Positions 41,479-50,930 of a stretch of DNA of 64,000 bases are shown here, piece after piece. Every line of letters starts with the position of its first letter. Position 1 is the stretch's first letter. The position numbers were made by a program, and so were the translations under genes. This stretch comes from Chloracidobacterium sp. (lineage in GTDB: Bacteria; Acidobacteriota; Blastocatellia; Pyrinomonadales; Pyrinomonadaceae). The notes under the pieces were generated by a model, which was not told where the DNA came from, did not search any database, and saw only the letters and a list, made by a program, of their open reading frames with translations. The stretch is from the NCBI GenBank assembly GCA_016716365.1, contig JADJWM010000017.1:806001-870000 (forward strand), written 5' to 3'.

Positions 41479-43602
41479 ATGAATGCTGCCCCCGCAAAAA
41501 AAGCGAAGTTCCTCGACCGGTTGGCCGAGGAGAACGGCGTTGCGATAGTTGTGGTCGATGCCGACGGAAGCGTGGCTTCCGAATCGAATAACAACTCAAT
41601 GTGCAGGAGCCTCTACGGTTCGGCCGAGTTCGCCCCCGAGTGTGCAAAGTTCTGCGGCTCTGCATTCGAAATGGTCGTCGACGCTGGCAAGACGGTCGAT
41701 TACGAATGTTATGCCGGATTGAGCTGCAGGGCGGTGCCGGTTTGGGAGGGCGGAAAGCCCTTTGTCGCGATCACCGGGCGGACCTTCCTCAAAGCAGAGC
41801 GGTACCGGAAAGCGACCGAGCGTGCGATCACCGGCGACTGGCGGCAATTCCGGCCGACGGAGTTCTTTGAGAACGTGCTTATCTCAGGCGCCGGGCAAAA
41901 TCTTGAACGGGCCGCCAACCGGCTTGAGAAGTTCACGAACCGCGAGCGCAACGATCTTCTTGAAGTTGACCGGCTGGCTGTCGCCCCGCAGGAGGAAGCC
42001 GCCGCCGAACAGCCGTCGCCGGAGCCCGATCCTGAGGAGATCAACCGGCTCATCGAAAAGTTCAAGTCCGAGACCGAACGTGCCGCCGGCGACCTTGAAA
42101 CGGCCGTGTCGTTCGATGTGCTCAAGGACAGGAAAGCGGCAAGCGAGTGGCGTTCGCTGTTCGGATCGCTGATGAAGCTGGATTACCGCGGTGCATGCAT
42201 GGCGGTGCTGGAGTATCTTCGCGAGCGTTATTCCCTCGATTCGGTCGTCTGGCTCGAACGTCAGGGCGATGAGTTCGTCAAGCTGGCCGCGATCGGTGAG
42301 TTGGCGGATAAGTCATTGAATATTGGCATCAGCGCCAACAACGAACGGATCGTCAATGCGGTCCGTCGCGAGGCCCCCATCGAATTCCGGGAGAGGAAGG
42401 CCGACGGAAGCGGCGAGAGGACGCTCTCGCTGTTCCCGGTAATGCTTGCGGACGAGGTACAGGCTGCGATCGGGTCGAACGTCCGCGTCACCGACACAGA
42501 ACAGCGGCGGGCGATCTCGCGGTTCGCACAGACGCTCGCTTCGCAGCTCGAGATCCTGCGGCTTCGCGACGAAGTGGCCCGCCGGGACTGGCTCGCGAGG
42601 GCGATCGTCAAGTTCAACGAGAACCTTCGGCGGATCGACTCTGAGGATTTTTGGCTGCGGATCACGCAGATATCGGCCGAACTGCTTGGAGCTGAACGCG
42701 CCTCGATCCTTGTAAGGAACGAGAAATCGGACAGCTTGCAGGCAAAGGCGGCGATCGGAGCCCGGATCAACCTGCTCTCGGAACCCGCCGTCGGAACCCG
42801 CGTCGCCGGGCGTGTGCTTGAGATCGGCGACCCGGTGGCGGTCACGGATATCGAAGGCGTGGGGATCGAATCGGCACCTGCGGAATGGAGCTACAAGACA
42901 TCGTCGTTCCTGAGCTATCCGATCATAATCGACGATCGCCGTATCGGGGTACTGAATTTCACCGACAAGGCCGGCGGCGAGATCTTCACGCAGGCCGACC
43001 TCGACCTGCTTCGGGCGATCGCTCCGCAGATCGCGGTGGCGATAGACCGGACGGCGATGAAGGATAAGGCCGGTGAGTACGAACAGCTTTCGGTGACCGA
43101 TCCGCTGACGGGCCTTTTGAACCGGCGTTACCTCGAGGAACGCGTTGCCGAGGAGATCACCCGGTCGAAGCGCTATCGGTTCTCGCTGAGCCTGATGCTT
43201 CTGGACGTCGACGACTTTAAATCCTACAACGACACATTCGGGCATCCGGCCGGCGATACCGCTCTAAAGGCAGTGGCCGACATTCTGAAAGAATCCCTTC
43301 GCGGGGCCGACGTCGCCGCCCGCTACGGCGGCGAGGAGTTCGCGATCCTGCTGCCGCAGACGTCCTCTGAAGAAGCCGCTCAGATCGGCGAAAGGATCCG
43401 AAAGCGGGTCGAGCGGATGGAATTCCCACACCGCCGCGTGACCGTGAGCATTGGCATCGCAAGCTGCTCAAGTGAGGTCGATTCGTCGAAAGACCTTATC
43501 TCTGCTGCCGATGTGGCCCTGTATGCGGCAAAGAACCACGGCCGTAACAACGTACAGATATTTAACAACTGGGGTGAATCCTTAAACGACAACGTTCACT
43601 AA
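41479..43602 (+). CDS. PocR-GAF-GGDEF diguanylate cyclase
   Basis: 707 residues. The N-terminal ~100 match the PocR ligand-binding domain, with conserved cysteines in CRSLYGSAEFAPECAKFCGS and CYAGLSCRAVPV. A helical stretch and a GAF domain follow (about 360-520, RASILVRNEKSD). The C-terminal cyclase has ARYGGEEFAIL with RGAD five residues before it, which is an intact inhibition (I) site; so it should make c-di-GMP and be product-inhibited. It starts 1.4 kb-free of other genes and ends directly at the next ATG (43603, no gap). Confidence 0.88.
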   Translation: MNAAPAKKAKFLDRLAEENGVAIVVVDADGSVASESNNNSMCRSLYGSAEFAPECAKFCGSAFEMVVDAGKTVDYECYAGLSCRAVPVWEGGKPFVAITGRTFLKAERYRKATERAITGDWRQFRPTEFFENVLISGAGQNLERAANRLEKFTNRERNDLLEVDRLAVAPQEEAAAEQPSPEPDPEEINRLIEKFKSETERAAGDLETAVSFDVLKDRKAASEWRSLFGSLMKLDYRGACMAVLEYLRERYSLDSVVWLERQGDEFVKLAAIGELADKSLNIGISANNERIVNAVRREAPIEFRERKADGSGERTLSLFPVMLADEVQAAIGSNVRVTDTEQRRAISRFAQTLASQLEILRLRDEVARRDWLARAIVKFNENLRRIDSEDFWLRITQISAELLGAERASILVRNEKSDSLQAKAAIGARINLLSEPAVGTRVAGRVLEIGDPVAVTDIEGVGIESAPAEWSYKTSSFLSYPIIIDDRRIGVLNFTDKAGGEIFTQADLDLLRAIAPQIAVAIDRTAMKDKAGEYEQLSVTDPLTGLLNRRYLEERVAEEITRSKRYRFSLSLMLLDVDDFKSYNDTFGHPAGDTALKAVADILKESLRGADVAARYGGEEFAILLPQTSSEEAAQIGERIRKRVERMEFPHRRVTVSIGIASCSSEVDSSKDLISAADVALYAAKNHGRNNVQIFNNWGESLNDNVH

Positions 43603-45828
43603 ATGAACGACCTTAAATACAGAAGAATCCTGTCCGATCGGGAGCCTCCGGACCTGATCGGGCGGTCCACCGAGCTTGACCGTTTGGTGGATTTTGCTTT
43701 GAATGGGGCCGGAGACGGGACACTGCTGGTTTGCGGAGCTCCGGGAGCGGGAGTCTCTGAGGTCCTGAAACACGCTTACGACCGGCTCTTCGCACTTGCC
43801 TCGCCGGTGATCCCGATCTATTTTCCGATGGATCTCTCCGGCGAAGGGGCTGCGAGATCGGCGCGTAGGTTCCTGCATCAGTTCCTGATACAGACGATCG
43901 CGTTCGCGCGGCAGGATCCTTCGATCCTCAAATGGCTTCTCGACCTTCCGGAGCTGGCGGAGATCGCGTCGCCGTCTGACCGGCACTGGATCGAAAGGCT
44001 CGTACGCGGTGTCGAAGAGCACGGGCCGGACGATAGTGACGACGCATTGGTCCGTTTGTGTCTCGGGGCCCCGCGTCGTGCGGCGGCGGCAGGTGTAAGG
44101 ACGTTCGTCATGATCGACGATGCGCATGCCGCGATGTACCACGACGCCGCCGAGGCCGTGCTGGACATGTTCCGCAGCGTTGGTTCCGGCGACGGTTCGA
44201 GATTTGCGATCGCAAGCCGTCGGCGTTTCGATCCCGGTGTCGTTTCTGCCGGGCGCCTTGAGATCGAACGGCTGGATTTTGGGCAGACGGCCGATGTTGT
44301 CGAAAGCAGCGCCGCACTGTTTGGCGTCGAGATCAGCGACGAGGCGCGCGACCTTTTGGCAAATCAGTTTCTCGGCCGGCCCGGCTTTGTTTCGGCTATC
44401 TTTCAGTCTGCAGCCGAACGCGGCGAGCCGCTTGACCGATTCCTGAATGTCGAGCGTGCCTATGCCCACGAGATATTCGGCGGGCGCATTCGCCGATCGC
44501 TTGACGACCTATTTGCCCGGATCGCCCCGGGCCAGGACCTGCAGCGAAGCGTGATAAGCATGCTCGACACGCGGTCGGCCCAGGGATCAAAGCGGCTGTC
44601 GATCGAAACGTGGCTGAAGCAGTCGGCGCTCGGCCAGGACGAATTCACAAAGCTGATCGACAGGCTCAACGTGGAAGAGTTCATCCGTGTTGCCGACGGC
44701 CGCGTCGACGTCGTGCAGACCGAGATCGTCGTCGCCGATTACCTCGCGGTCCGCTACGGGCTCGAGGTCGCGGGTGAATCAAGGGCTGCGTTGTTCGGGA
44801 GGAGCGTCACCGATTACCTGAAACGGGCTCCGCGGATCATGGCCGCGTTCTACCGGACTCAGGCGGCGATCGGCCTGCGAACGCTGCTTTCAGGTTTCAG
44901 CCTTCAGCAAATTCCGGCTGCCGCGATCGACCACGGTCTATTTGCCGAGCATTATAAAGGACTGCCGGAAGACGAAGTGCTGACCGGCCTGCGGGCAGAT
45001 GAACCCGATGTCCGGCTGCCGGAGATCGTGTTCACTGCCGATGCCGCCGATCTCTACCGGCCGATCGGCGAGTTGGCCGACCGCGACCGTTCCGCAATCG
45101 CGCTTGGTTTTCAGACCGGTTCTTACACCGACGAGGACGAGATAGTGTGGATCGCGGCGGAGATAGATTCGAAGCTGGCGGCCTCTCGCGAGACGGCCGA
45201 ATTCTGGTGCGACCGGCTCGAGATGGTTGCCCATATGTGCGGCTTCGAACGATTCAAGATCTGGATCATCGCCCCGGAAGGGTTCACTCCGGACGCGATG
45301 GACCTGATCCGAGGCCGCGACGCTTTCGGTTCAAGCCGCAGGCAGATCCCCTTCATCCGACGCTTTCTGATGGCCGACCACGAACTGGCTGGGCCGGTAA
45401 CGGCCGAAGAATACGAAGTGGTCGTGCCGATGGATGATGAAAGCGAGATGATCGCCGCGAATACGCTTGAAGAGATCGCCCGGCGGCATAACGTGCCCTC
45501 GCGGGCGATCAACCAGATAAAGACGGCCCTGCTGGAAGCTTCAATAAATGCATCAGAACACAGCCTTAGCCCGGACAGGAAGATCAGGCAGAAGTTCCGA
45601 GTTGAGGACGACCGGATCGTGATCACCGTATCGAACCGCGGCCTTCGACTGGCCGACATCCGTTCGGGCGCCATCGCGGCCGCGGGGCCGGAGGAACCAG
45701 GAGACCGGCGGGGCTGGGGCCTCAAGCTTATCCAGAAGCTGATGGATGAAGTCAGGATCGATCAGACGGACGACGGGACGTCGATCTCAATGACAAAGTA
45801 CCTGCGTGCCGAAGAGGCTCCCGCCTAG
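43603..45828 (+). CDS. AAA-like NTPase fused to an RsbW-type histidine-kinase ATPase domain
   Basis: 741 residues. The N-terminal half looks like an AAA/STAND-type NTPase: GAPGAGVSEVL at 45-55 sits where Walker A belongs, but its lysine is replaced by Val51, and VMIDDAHAAMY resembles Walker B. The C-terminal ~110 residues are an RsbW/SpoIIAB-like HATPase_c: N-box ALLEASINASEH at about 642-653, weaker G1 (TVSNRGLRL), G2 RRGWGLKLI at about 702-710. Directly adjacent to the cyclase stop, so translation is likely coupled. I infer an anti-sigma or serine-kinase partner-switch role; unproved. Confidence 0.75.
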   Translation: MNDLKYRRILSDREPPDLIGRSTELDRLVDFALNGAGDGTLLVCGAPGAGVSEVLKHAYDRLFALASPVIPIYFPMDLSGEGAARSARRFLHQFLIQTIAFARQDPSILKWLLDLPELAEIASPSDRHWIERLVRGVEEHGPDDSDDALVRLCLGAPRRAAAAGVRTFVMIDDAHAAMYHDAAEAVLDMFRSVGSGDGSRFAIASRRRFDPGVVSAGRLEIERLDFGQTADVVESSAALFGVEISDEARDLLANQFLGRPGFVSAIFQSAAERGEPLDRFLNVERAYAHEIFGGRIRRSLDDLFARIAPGQDLQRSVISMLDTRSAQGSKRLSIETWLKQSALGQDEFTKLIDRLNVEEFIRVADGRVDVVQTEIVVADYLAVRYGLEVAGESRAALFGRSVTDYLKRAPRIMAAFYRTQAAIGLRTLLSGFSLQQIPAAAIDHGLFAEHYKGLPEDEVLTGLRADEPDVRLPEIVFTADAADLYRPIGELADRDRSAIALGFQTGSYTDEDEIVWIAAEIDSKLAASRETAEFWCDRLEMVAHMCGFERFKIWIIAPEGFTPDAMDLIRGRDAFGSSRRQIPFIRRFLMADHELAGPVTAEEYEVVVPMDDESEMIAANTLEEIARRHNVPSRAINQIKTALLEASINASEHSLSPDRKIRQKFRVEDDRIVITVSNRGLRLADIRSGAIAAAGPEEPGDRRGWGLKLIQKLMDEVRIDQTDDGTSISMTKYLRAEEAPA

Positions 45829-46022
45829 ATCCGCGGCCGGAAAATGGACTTGAGAGGCCGCCCGAGGCCGAAGCGCCGCACGCCCAAACGGCTTCGCCCC
45901 GGTCGAAACGGGCGGCAAGAATAAAAATCGGTTGTCATATCGGCTTTCTTGTGATAAAAACTTAAATTAATTTCGCCGGTTTGACATTCTAAATAAAGCA
46001 ACGAAAAACAATTAGCAATCTT

Positions 46023-46349
46023 ATGAACAGTGAAGGTGCAAGCCTCGGGACGGCAAGCGCGAAAACCGCTGTCGTGTACGCGGACGACTATCTGAACAAA
46101 CTCACGGGTGAGAAGATCGAACGCGAGTGCAAATTGCTGCTTGAGGAAGGCTGCACGGAACTTGTCGTCGATCTTTCAAGAACGGAGATCGTGAACAGCA
46201 TCGGCGTGAGCATCCTTCTCGGGGTGATCGATACCGCCTCGAACGCCGGTGCGAGGGTCATTTTCTCTGAAGTGAACGAAACGACCGTAGAGTTGTTCGA
46301 CATGCTCGGCGTGACGCGCCACGCAGATATCCTGGACCGGGCCGCATAG
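46023..46349 (+). CDS. STAS-domain protein, anti-sigma factor antagonist type
   Basis: 108 residues of the STAS fold (SpoIIAA/RsbV type): ECTELVVDLSRTEIVNSIGVSILLGVID. Ser59 in VNSIG lines up with the region phosphorylated in SpoIIAA/RsbV, although the canonical D-S-x-G is N-S-I-G here. It follows a 194-base gap in which TTGACA (45981) has no good -10, and precedes the HD-GYP gene by 3 bases. Partners are expected to be the HATPase domain of the upstream gene. Confidence 0.85.
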   Translation: MNSEGASLGTASAKTAVVYADDYLNKLTGEKIERECKLLLEEGCTELVVDLSRTEIVNSIGVSILLGVIDTASNAGARVIFSEVNETTVELFDMLGVTRHADILDRAA

Positions 46350-46352
46350 CTA

Positions 46353-47684
46353 ATGCCGCACGACAAATCATTGAACATCGAAGATCTTCAGTATGCGAAC
46401 CTGACCGAATCCGCCGAAAGCCGGAGCAAGCTGGTGCATACGTTCGGCGCCCTGGCTGAACTCGGCCATGAGGTCGCCAGCCGAAGCAACTTTCAGGATA
46501 CGATCCGGACCTCGCTTCACCTGATCCTCGGGAGCCTGGGGATCATGCGCGGCGGTGTCGCCCGTTATTCACGGTTCGAACATGAGTTCAATATGCTCGC
46601 CGTGCGTGGACTCGGCGAGTCTTTTCCTTTGAGCCTGGAACTCTGTTACGAAGATGAGAGGCAGTTCCTGACAAACGGCCTGGCACCGATAGAAGTGGCA
46701 CAGGCGGCGGTTTTGCCTTTCTTTCAGGTTTACGACAGGACCTTTTCCGCCAGCCGGCTGGAATTGTTCGTACCGCTCGTGATACACGAAGAGACCGTCG
46801 GCGCGATCTTCCTCGGCGAAAAGGCGACGGGCCTGCCGTTCAGTTCCTATGACAGGGAGATAATCTGCGCAATGGGCCGCCACATCGGAAGCGCCATAGC
46901 ACAGCGCAATCTGTTGGCCGAGATTGAACGGCGATCGGAAGAAAACCGGCGACTTTATGACGACCTGCGGATGACATACTCGGACACGGTGAAGGCTTTT
47001 GCCGCGGCGATCGATTTCAAAGACAAGTACACCGAAGGACATTCGGTGAGGGTCGGAAAGTACTCAGAGATCATCGCTTCAGAACTCGGGTGGAACGCCG
47101 ATGAGGTCGAGGGAGCGGCCGTTGCCGGCTACCTGCATGATGTCGGAAAGCTGACCGTCGAACGGAAGATAATCAACGCGCCTTACCGGATCAACGCAAA
47201 GGAATCCGCCGAGCTTAACAAGCATCCTTCAGTCGGTTTTGAAATACTCTCGCCGATCCATCATCCGTACACCGATGTACCTTTGGCGGCGAAATATCAC
47301 CACGAAAGGATCGACGGTCGCGGGTATCCGGACGGGCTGTATGACCGGCAGATCCCCTATATCGCGAAGGTGGTCAATCTTGCGGATTCGTTCGACGCCA
47401 TGACCACGGACAGGCCATATCGACGCCGAAGGCCGCCGCATGAGGTATTTGACGACCTTCATCGCAATTCCGGGCGGCAGTTCGCTCCGGAACTTGTGAC
47501 CGCATTCATGCGCGGAATGCTCAAGGAACTCCAGGGCGAGTCGAAAGAGAAGAGATTCCGTAAGCTTCTCGGCCGCGAATATATGGAGGCCGAGGGGCTC
47601 GCCAGCTCGCTGCGAAATATCCTTAACTCGATGACGCCGACATCCCCTTTGACCCGCATCAGCGTCGGCCAGGCCCACGGCTAA
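46353..47684 (+). CDS. GAF-HD-GYP c-di-GMP phosphodiesterase
   Basis: 443 residues. An N-terminal GAF-type domain (about 35-190) precedes the HD-GYP domain (about 210-390): HSVRVGKYSEII, LHDVGKLTVE (HD), NKHPSVGFEIL, YHHERIDGRGYPDGL (GYP), VNLADSFDAMTTDRPYR. All metal and substrate motifs are intact, so it should hydrolyse c-di-GMP to GMP or pGpG. It starts 3 bases behind the STAS gene. Confidence 0.9.
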   Translation: MPHDKSLNIEDLQYANLTESAESRSKLVHTFGALAELGHEVASRSNFQDTIRTSLHLILGSLGIMRGGVARYSRFEHEFNMLAVRGLGESFPLSLELCYEDERQFLTNGLAPIEVAQAAVLPFFQVYDRTFSASRLELFVPLVIHEETVGAIFLGEKATGLPFSSYDREIICAMGRHIGSAIAQRNLLAEIERRSEENRRLYDDLRMTYSDTVKAFAAAIDFKDKYTEGHSVRVGKYSEIIASELGWNADEVEGAAVAGYLHDVGKLTVERKIINAPYRINAKESAELNKHPSVGFEILSPIHHPYTDVPLAAKYHHERIDGRGYPDGLYDRQIPYIAKVVNLADSFDAMTTDRPYRRRRPPHEVFDDLHRNSGRQFAPELVTAFMRGMLKELQGESKEKRFRKLLGREYMEAEGLASSLRNILNSMTPTSPLTRISVGQAHG

Positions 47685-47695
47685 CCGTTTTTACC

Positions 47696-48937
47696 CTAGA
47701 TCGGATTTCCGTTCTTGTCGTAAGGCTTCCACGTCGTGTAATTTGCCTCAGACGTTTCAAGATCGGCTTTGAAAAAGTCCCTCATCTTATTGCAGTGGGC
47801 ACTCTTGATGTGCTCCTTCTTCCATACTGATGGCGGATCCGGGGTCAGTTTGATGATCGCCTGATAGATCTCCTCTTCATAAGGCGGAAGCCCTCCGCTA
47901 TTTCTCCTTGCCGCCGCCTGGTTCATCGCAAGAGCAAGGCTCGCTTCATCAACGTTGACCTTGCTGTCTGCTCGGTTATCCCAGATCTTCTTGGCCGAGC
48001 CGAGCTTGAATTTCGTGTTTTCGTCGGCCAGCCCGTAGTTGCACCAATAGGCTCCCTGCTTATACTCCCACCACATAGAACCTTCTTTGTTCATATGTTT
48101 GGCGAGTGATGTTCCCATCGAAATCTGAGCGTCGGAGAACGATTGAAGATGCCCCATATCGCCCGCCTTGGCCGATCGATGCAGTGTAGTCTCAGCGTTC
48201 CTTAGATTCCAAAGCTTAGTTGCGGCCGTACTGTCGATCGCTTCGAGTTGGTGAAGCCACGGACTGTCACCAGTCGGTGTTCCGGTATGTTTGACGATGG
48301 ATCCATCTCCTTTGAGCACCTTCAATCCCTGAAAACCAACGTCGGCTCCGTTTCCCCAATTGTGATTGCTTTCGCCGGGGCCCGCATTTGTCACCGACTG
48401 CCCGTTCTCGACGCGGTCCATCAAGTCTCGCTGCTGCTGGAACGTGCGGAATCCTCCGTTATACTTGTCTTCCATCACCGAGAGCACGATGCCATACTTT
48501 TTGTAGAAATTGTTTATCAGCATGGCCAGCTTGATCTTGAAATCGTCCAAAAATTTGGGGTCGGACGTGACGCGGGCTGCCGCGGCATTAGCCTCGGTTT
48601 GGCTGCCTTTCAGGTAAACGACCTTGTGATCCTCGAGAGCCGCGATCTCCTTGTGGCTGGCAGGGAGCAGCTCGACCATTTTCTTGAATGTCTTTCCGTT
48701 TATTTCGATCTTACCCGCTGACTCGAGAGGCGGTCCTGAATTGATCTTGTGATCGTTCTGAAGAGCTTTGATCGCGGCAACTGTTGCTCCGGTAGGCGAA
48801 CAGGTGCCGTCGTAGCTGAAACTCGCATACGGTTGGCCCTTCGGATTCTTGATAACTCGGAGCATCGCCTGGACCAGCGAGACATCGTGCTTGCGGTTGA
48901 GTCCTCCGGCGCCGACATTTCCGGTAAGGCTTGGCAT
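47696..48937 (-). CDS. M15-like peptidase with N-terminal peptidoglycan-binding-like domain, no signal peptide
   Basis: 413 residues from the ATG at 48937. A near-perfect AAAGGAGGT Shine-Dalgarno decides this start; a longer frame up to 49237 would add an arginine-rich shadow. Residues 1-70 resemble a PG_binding domain (GNVGAGGLNRKHDVSLVQAML). The M15 core has SNHNWGNGADVGF with H192 and D199, but the third zinc ligand, usually in WHF, is replaced by W290 in SMWWEYKQG. The C-terminal part (about 300-413) is unassigned. The N-terminal style is often seen in proteins exported by type VI or phage-tail-like systems; none is visible here. Confidence 0.7.
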   Translation of the reverse strand: MPSLTGNVGAGGLNRKHDVSLVQAMLRVIKNPKGQPYASFSYDGTCSPTGATVAAIKALQNDHKINSGPPLESAGKIEINGKTFKKMVELLPASHKEIAALEDHKVVYLKGSQTEANAAAARVTSDPKFLDDFKIKLAMLINNFYKKYGIVLSVMEDKYNGGFRTFQQQRDLMDRVENGQSVTNAGPGESNHNWGNGADVGFQGLKVLKGDGSIVKHTGTPTGDSPWLHQLEAIDSTAATKLWNLRNAETTLHRSAKAGDMGHLQSFSDAQISMGTSLAKHMNKEGSMWWEYKQGAYWCNYGLADENTKFKLGSAKKIWDNRADSKVNVDEASLALAMNQAAARRNSGGLPPYEEEIYQAIIKLTPDPPSVWKKEHIKSAHCNKMRDFFKADLETSEANYTTWKPYDKNGNPI

Positions 48938-49094
48938 AAATGTACCTCCTTTTGAATATGCGGTGGCTGAGTTGGGAGAAGCGGTCAACGATAGGGGGTT
49001 AACAGACCGGCTTCCGAATTTTTCTCGATAGACCAATGATAGCGCGGAAAAGATCCCGGCGGAAATTAAAATTTCCAGGCAAACGGGGAGGGCC

Positions 49095-49982
49095 TCAATT
49101 TTCGTTCTCGAGCAGTTGGACGAATTTCTTCGCCGCGAGCGACAGGTCACGGTCACTTCGGTAGATGACCCCGACGGGGCGGGTCCACTCCTTCTCAGCG
49201 AGTTTGACCACCGCAAGTTGGCCGCTGCGGACCTCATCGGTGACAGCCGGCTGGGGCACGATCGCCAGCCCGAAGCCGACCTGGACGGCCCGTTTGATCG
49301 TCTCGATATTGTCGAATTCTGCCACTTTCTTGACCGTCACGCCTCGCTCTTTCAGGATCCGGTCGGTTGCCTTTCGCGTCGGAGTGTCGCGCTCGAACAG
49401 AACAAATTCGAGCCCATCCAGATCGGCGGCCCTGACCTGCGAGCGTTTGGCGAGTTTGTGATCGGGCGGGCAGATCAGCACGAGGCGGTGTGACGGCATC
49501 TGAACGACGGTCAGGCCGCGCCGCGGTTCAGGGAATGCGAGCACGCCCAGTTCGACCGATCCGTTCAGCACGTCGCGGACGACCTTGGTTGTACGAGAGT
49601 ATTCCAGATCGATCCGGGCGGACGGGTATTTCGACATGAATTCGCCTACCTTCGCAGGCATTTCGTGAAGTCCTACGCTGTAAACAGTGGCGACCTTGAC
49701 CGTCCCGCCGATCGTCCCGACGATCCCGCGCAGAGATTCATTCAAACCGTCGTATGCCGACAGAACGTTCCGGCTTTCACGGTAGAAGACCTCGCCCGCC
49801 GGGGTCATCTTGATCTCTCGCCGGCCCCGGACCCGCTCGAGCAATCGCCGTTTGAACTTCTCTTCGAGCGAACGTATCTGTTGGCTGACCGCCGACTGAG
49901 TCACGAAATTGCGTTCGGCGGCAAGCGAGAAGCTCTGAAGGTCAACAAGGTCGCAAAATATCTTCAGGGTTTCGATATGCAT
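49095..49982 (-). CDS. LysR-family transcriptional regulator
   Basis: 295 residues. Winged helix at 1-60 (METLKIFCDLVDLQSFSLAAERNFVTQSAVSQQIRSLEEK pattern, split here as FCDLVDLQSFS, ERNFVTQSAV), then the co-inducer domain with VYSVGLHEMPAKVGEF and GFGLAIVPQPAV. It is divergent from sdhCAB with 167 bases between them. The gap is AT-rich, but I could not assign a T-N11-A site with confidence. It resembles CysB/CbbR-type regulators of central metabolism, with the effector unknown. Confidence 0.9.
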   Translation of the reverse strand: MHIETLKIFCDLVDLQSFSLAAERNFVTQSAVSQQIRSLEEKFKRRLLERVRGRREIKMTPAGEVFYRESRNVLSAYDGLNESLRGIVGTIGGTVKVATVYSVGLHEMPAKVGEFMSKYPSARIDLEYSRTTKVVRDVLNGSVELGVLAFPEPRRGLTVVQMPSHRLVLICPPDHKLAKRSQVRAADLDGLEFVLFERDTPTRKATDRILKERGVTVKKVAEFDNIETIKRAVQVGFGLAIVPQPAVTDEVRSGQLAVVKLAEKEWTRPVGVIYRSDRDLSLAAKKFVQLLENEN

Positions 49983-50149
49983 GACTTAAATTACCATCAC
50001 TTAAAAATGGCCTCAATCGATTTCATTTTAACTTATAAGAATTTCGGCGTAAAATTACGTCCGGTTTCGAAGAATTGCCGAATATAGAATTAGATAATAG
50101 AATTTTAGGGTTCCTTCACAGCTTTAACGGGACCCTCGTTTGAAGATCG

Positions 50150-50866
50150 ATGGCAACTGGACCGAGCATTACCTTCCTGCTGAGGAAGCTGCATCAACTG
50201 ACGGGCATCGTGCCCCTCGGCGTGTTCTTTCTCGTGCATATGTTCACGAATTCGAAGGCGCTGAACGGCGAAGCGGCGTTCGAGAAAGCAGTGCAGGAGA
50301 TCCACGATATCCCGTACCTTCTGTTTCTGGAGATCTTCGGGATCTTCATACCGCTGCTCTTCCATTCGGTCTACGGGATCATTATTTCGTCCGAGTCGAA
50401 GACAAATGTTTTCCGGTACGGCTATGCCCGGAATTGGTTCTATCTCTTTCAACGGGTGACCGGCGGATTCCTCTTTGTTTTCATTTTGTTTCACGTTTTG
50501 AACTTGAGGTTCGGGCTGATGCCGGGGTTGAATATGACGCCGGTCGCCGGTAACGCAGATCTCTCTTATCAGATCATTTCGGCGGAATTTTCGATCCCGT
50601 GGGTAATGGCGATCTACATTTTGGGTATCGCCGCCACCGCGTGGCATTTGGCGTATGGGGTCTGGCTCTTCGCTGTGGATTGGGGGATCGTGATCGGCGA
50701 GAAGGCGCAGAAGTATGCACTCTACGGCTGTATAGCGGCGGCGATCGGCCTGTTCGCTATCGGGGCTAACGCGGCGGCCGCATTCGTGCGGCCATGCGGC
50801 CTTCTGCCGCAAGGACTTTGCGAAAAGCCGAAGGTGGTGACGCCTGCCCCGCCAAGACGGGTTTGA
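50150..50866 (+). CDS. sdhC: succinate dehydrogenase cytochrome b subunit (B-type)
   Basis: 238 residues with five predicted helices, as in single-subunit diheme B-type anchors of Bacillus and relatives. Histidines in LLRKLHQLTG, FLVHMFTNS, LFHSVYG, LFHVLNLRF and AWHLAYGVW can bind the two hemes. The tail after helix five carries CGLLPQGLC. It starts ATG 50150 with weak Shine-Dalgarno. sdhA follows after 64 bases. Confidence 0.9.
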   Translation: MATGPSITFLLRKLHQLTGIVPLGVFFLVHMFTNSKALNGEAAFEKAVQEIHDIPYLLFLEIFGIFIPLLFHSVYGIIISSESKTNVFRYGYARNWFYLFQRVTGGFLFVFILFHVLNLRFGLMPGLNMTPVAGNADLSYQIISAEFSIPWVMAIYILGIAATAWHLAYGVWLFAVDWGIVIGEKAQKYALYGCIAAAIGLFAIGANAAAAFVRPCGLLPQGLCEKPKVVTPAPPRRV

Positions 50867-50930
50867 GATAGCACCGGATATTTGAGCGGCGATCTGCGCG
50901 AACCGTCGCCACATTTGACCGTTAGAATTT

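Noticed and set aside
45981..45986. Promoter before the STAS gene from TTGACA
   Set aside because: No acceptable -10 box lies 16-18 bases downstream; the best AACAAT is 20 bases away.
48938..49237. Extension of the M15-like protein to 49237
   Set aside because: It is arginine-rich shadow sequence overlapping the LysR gene, and the strong Shine-Dalgarno fits only the start at 48937.
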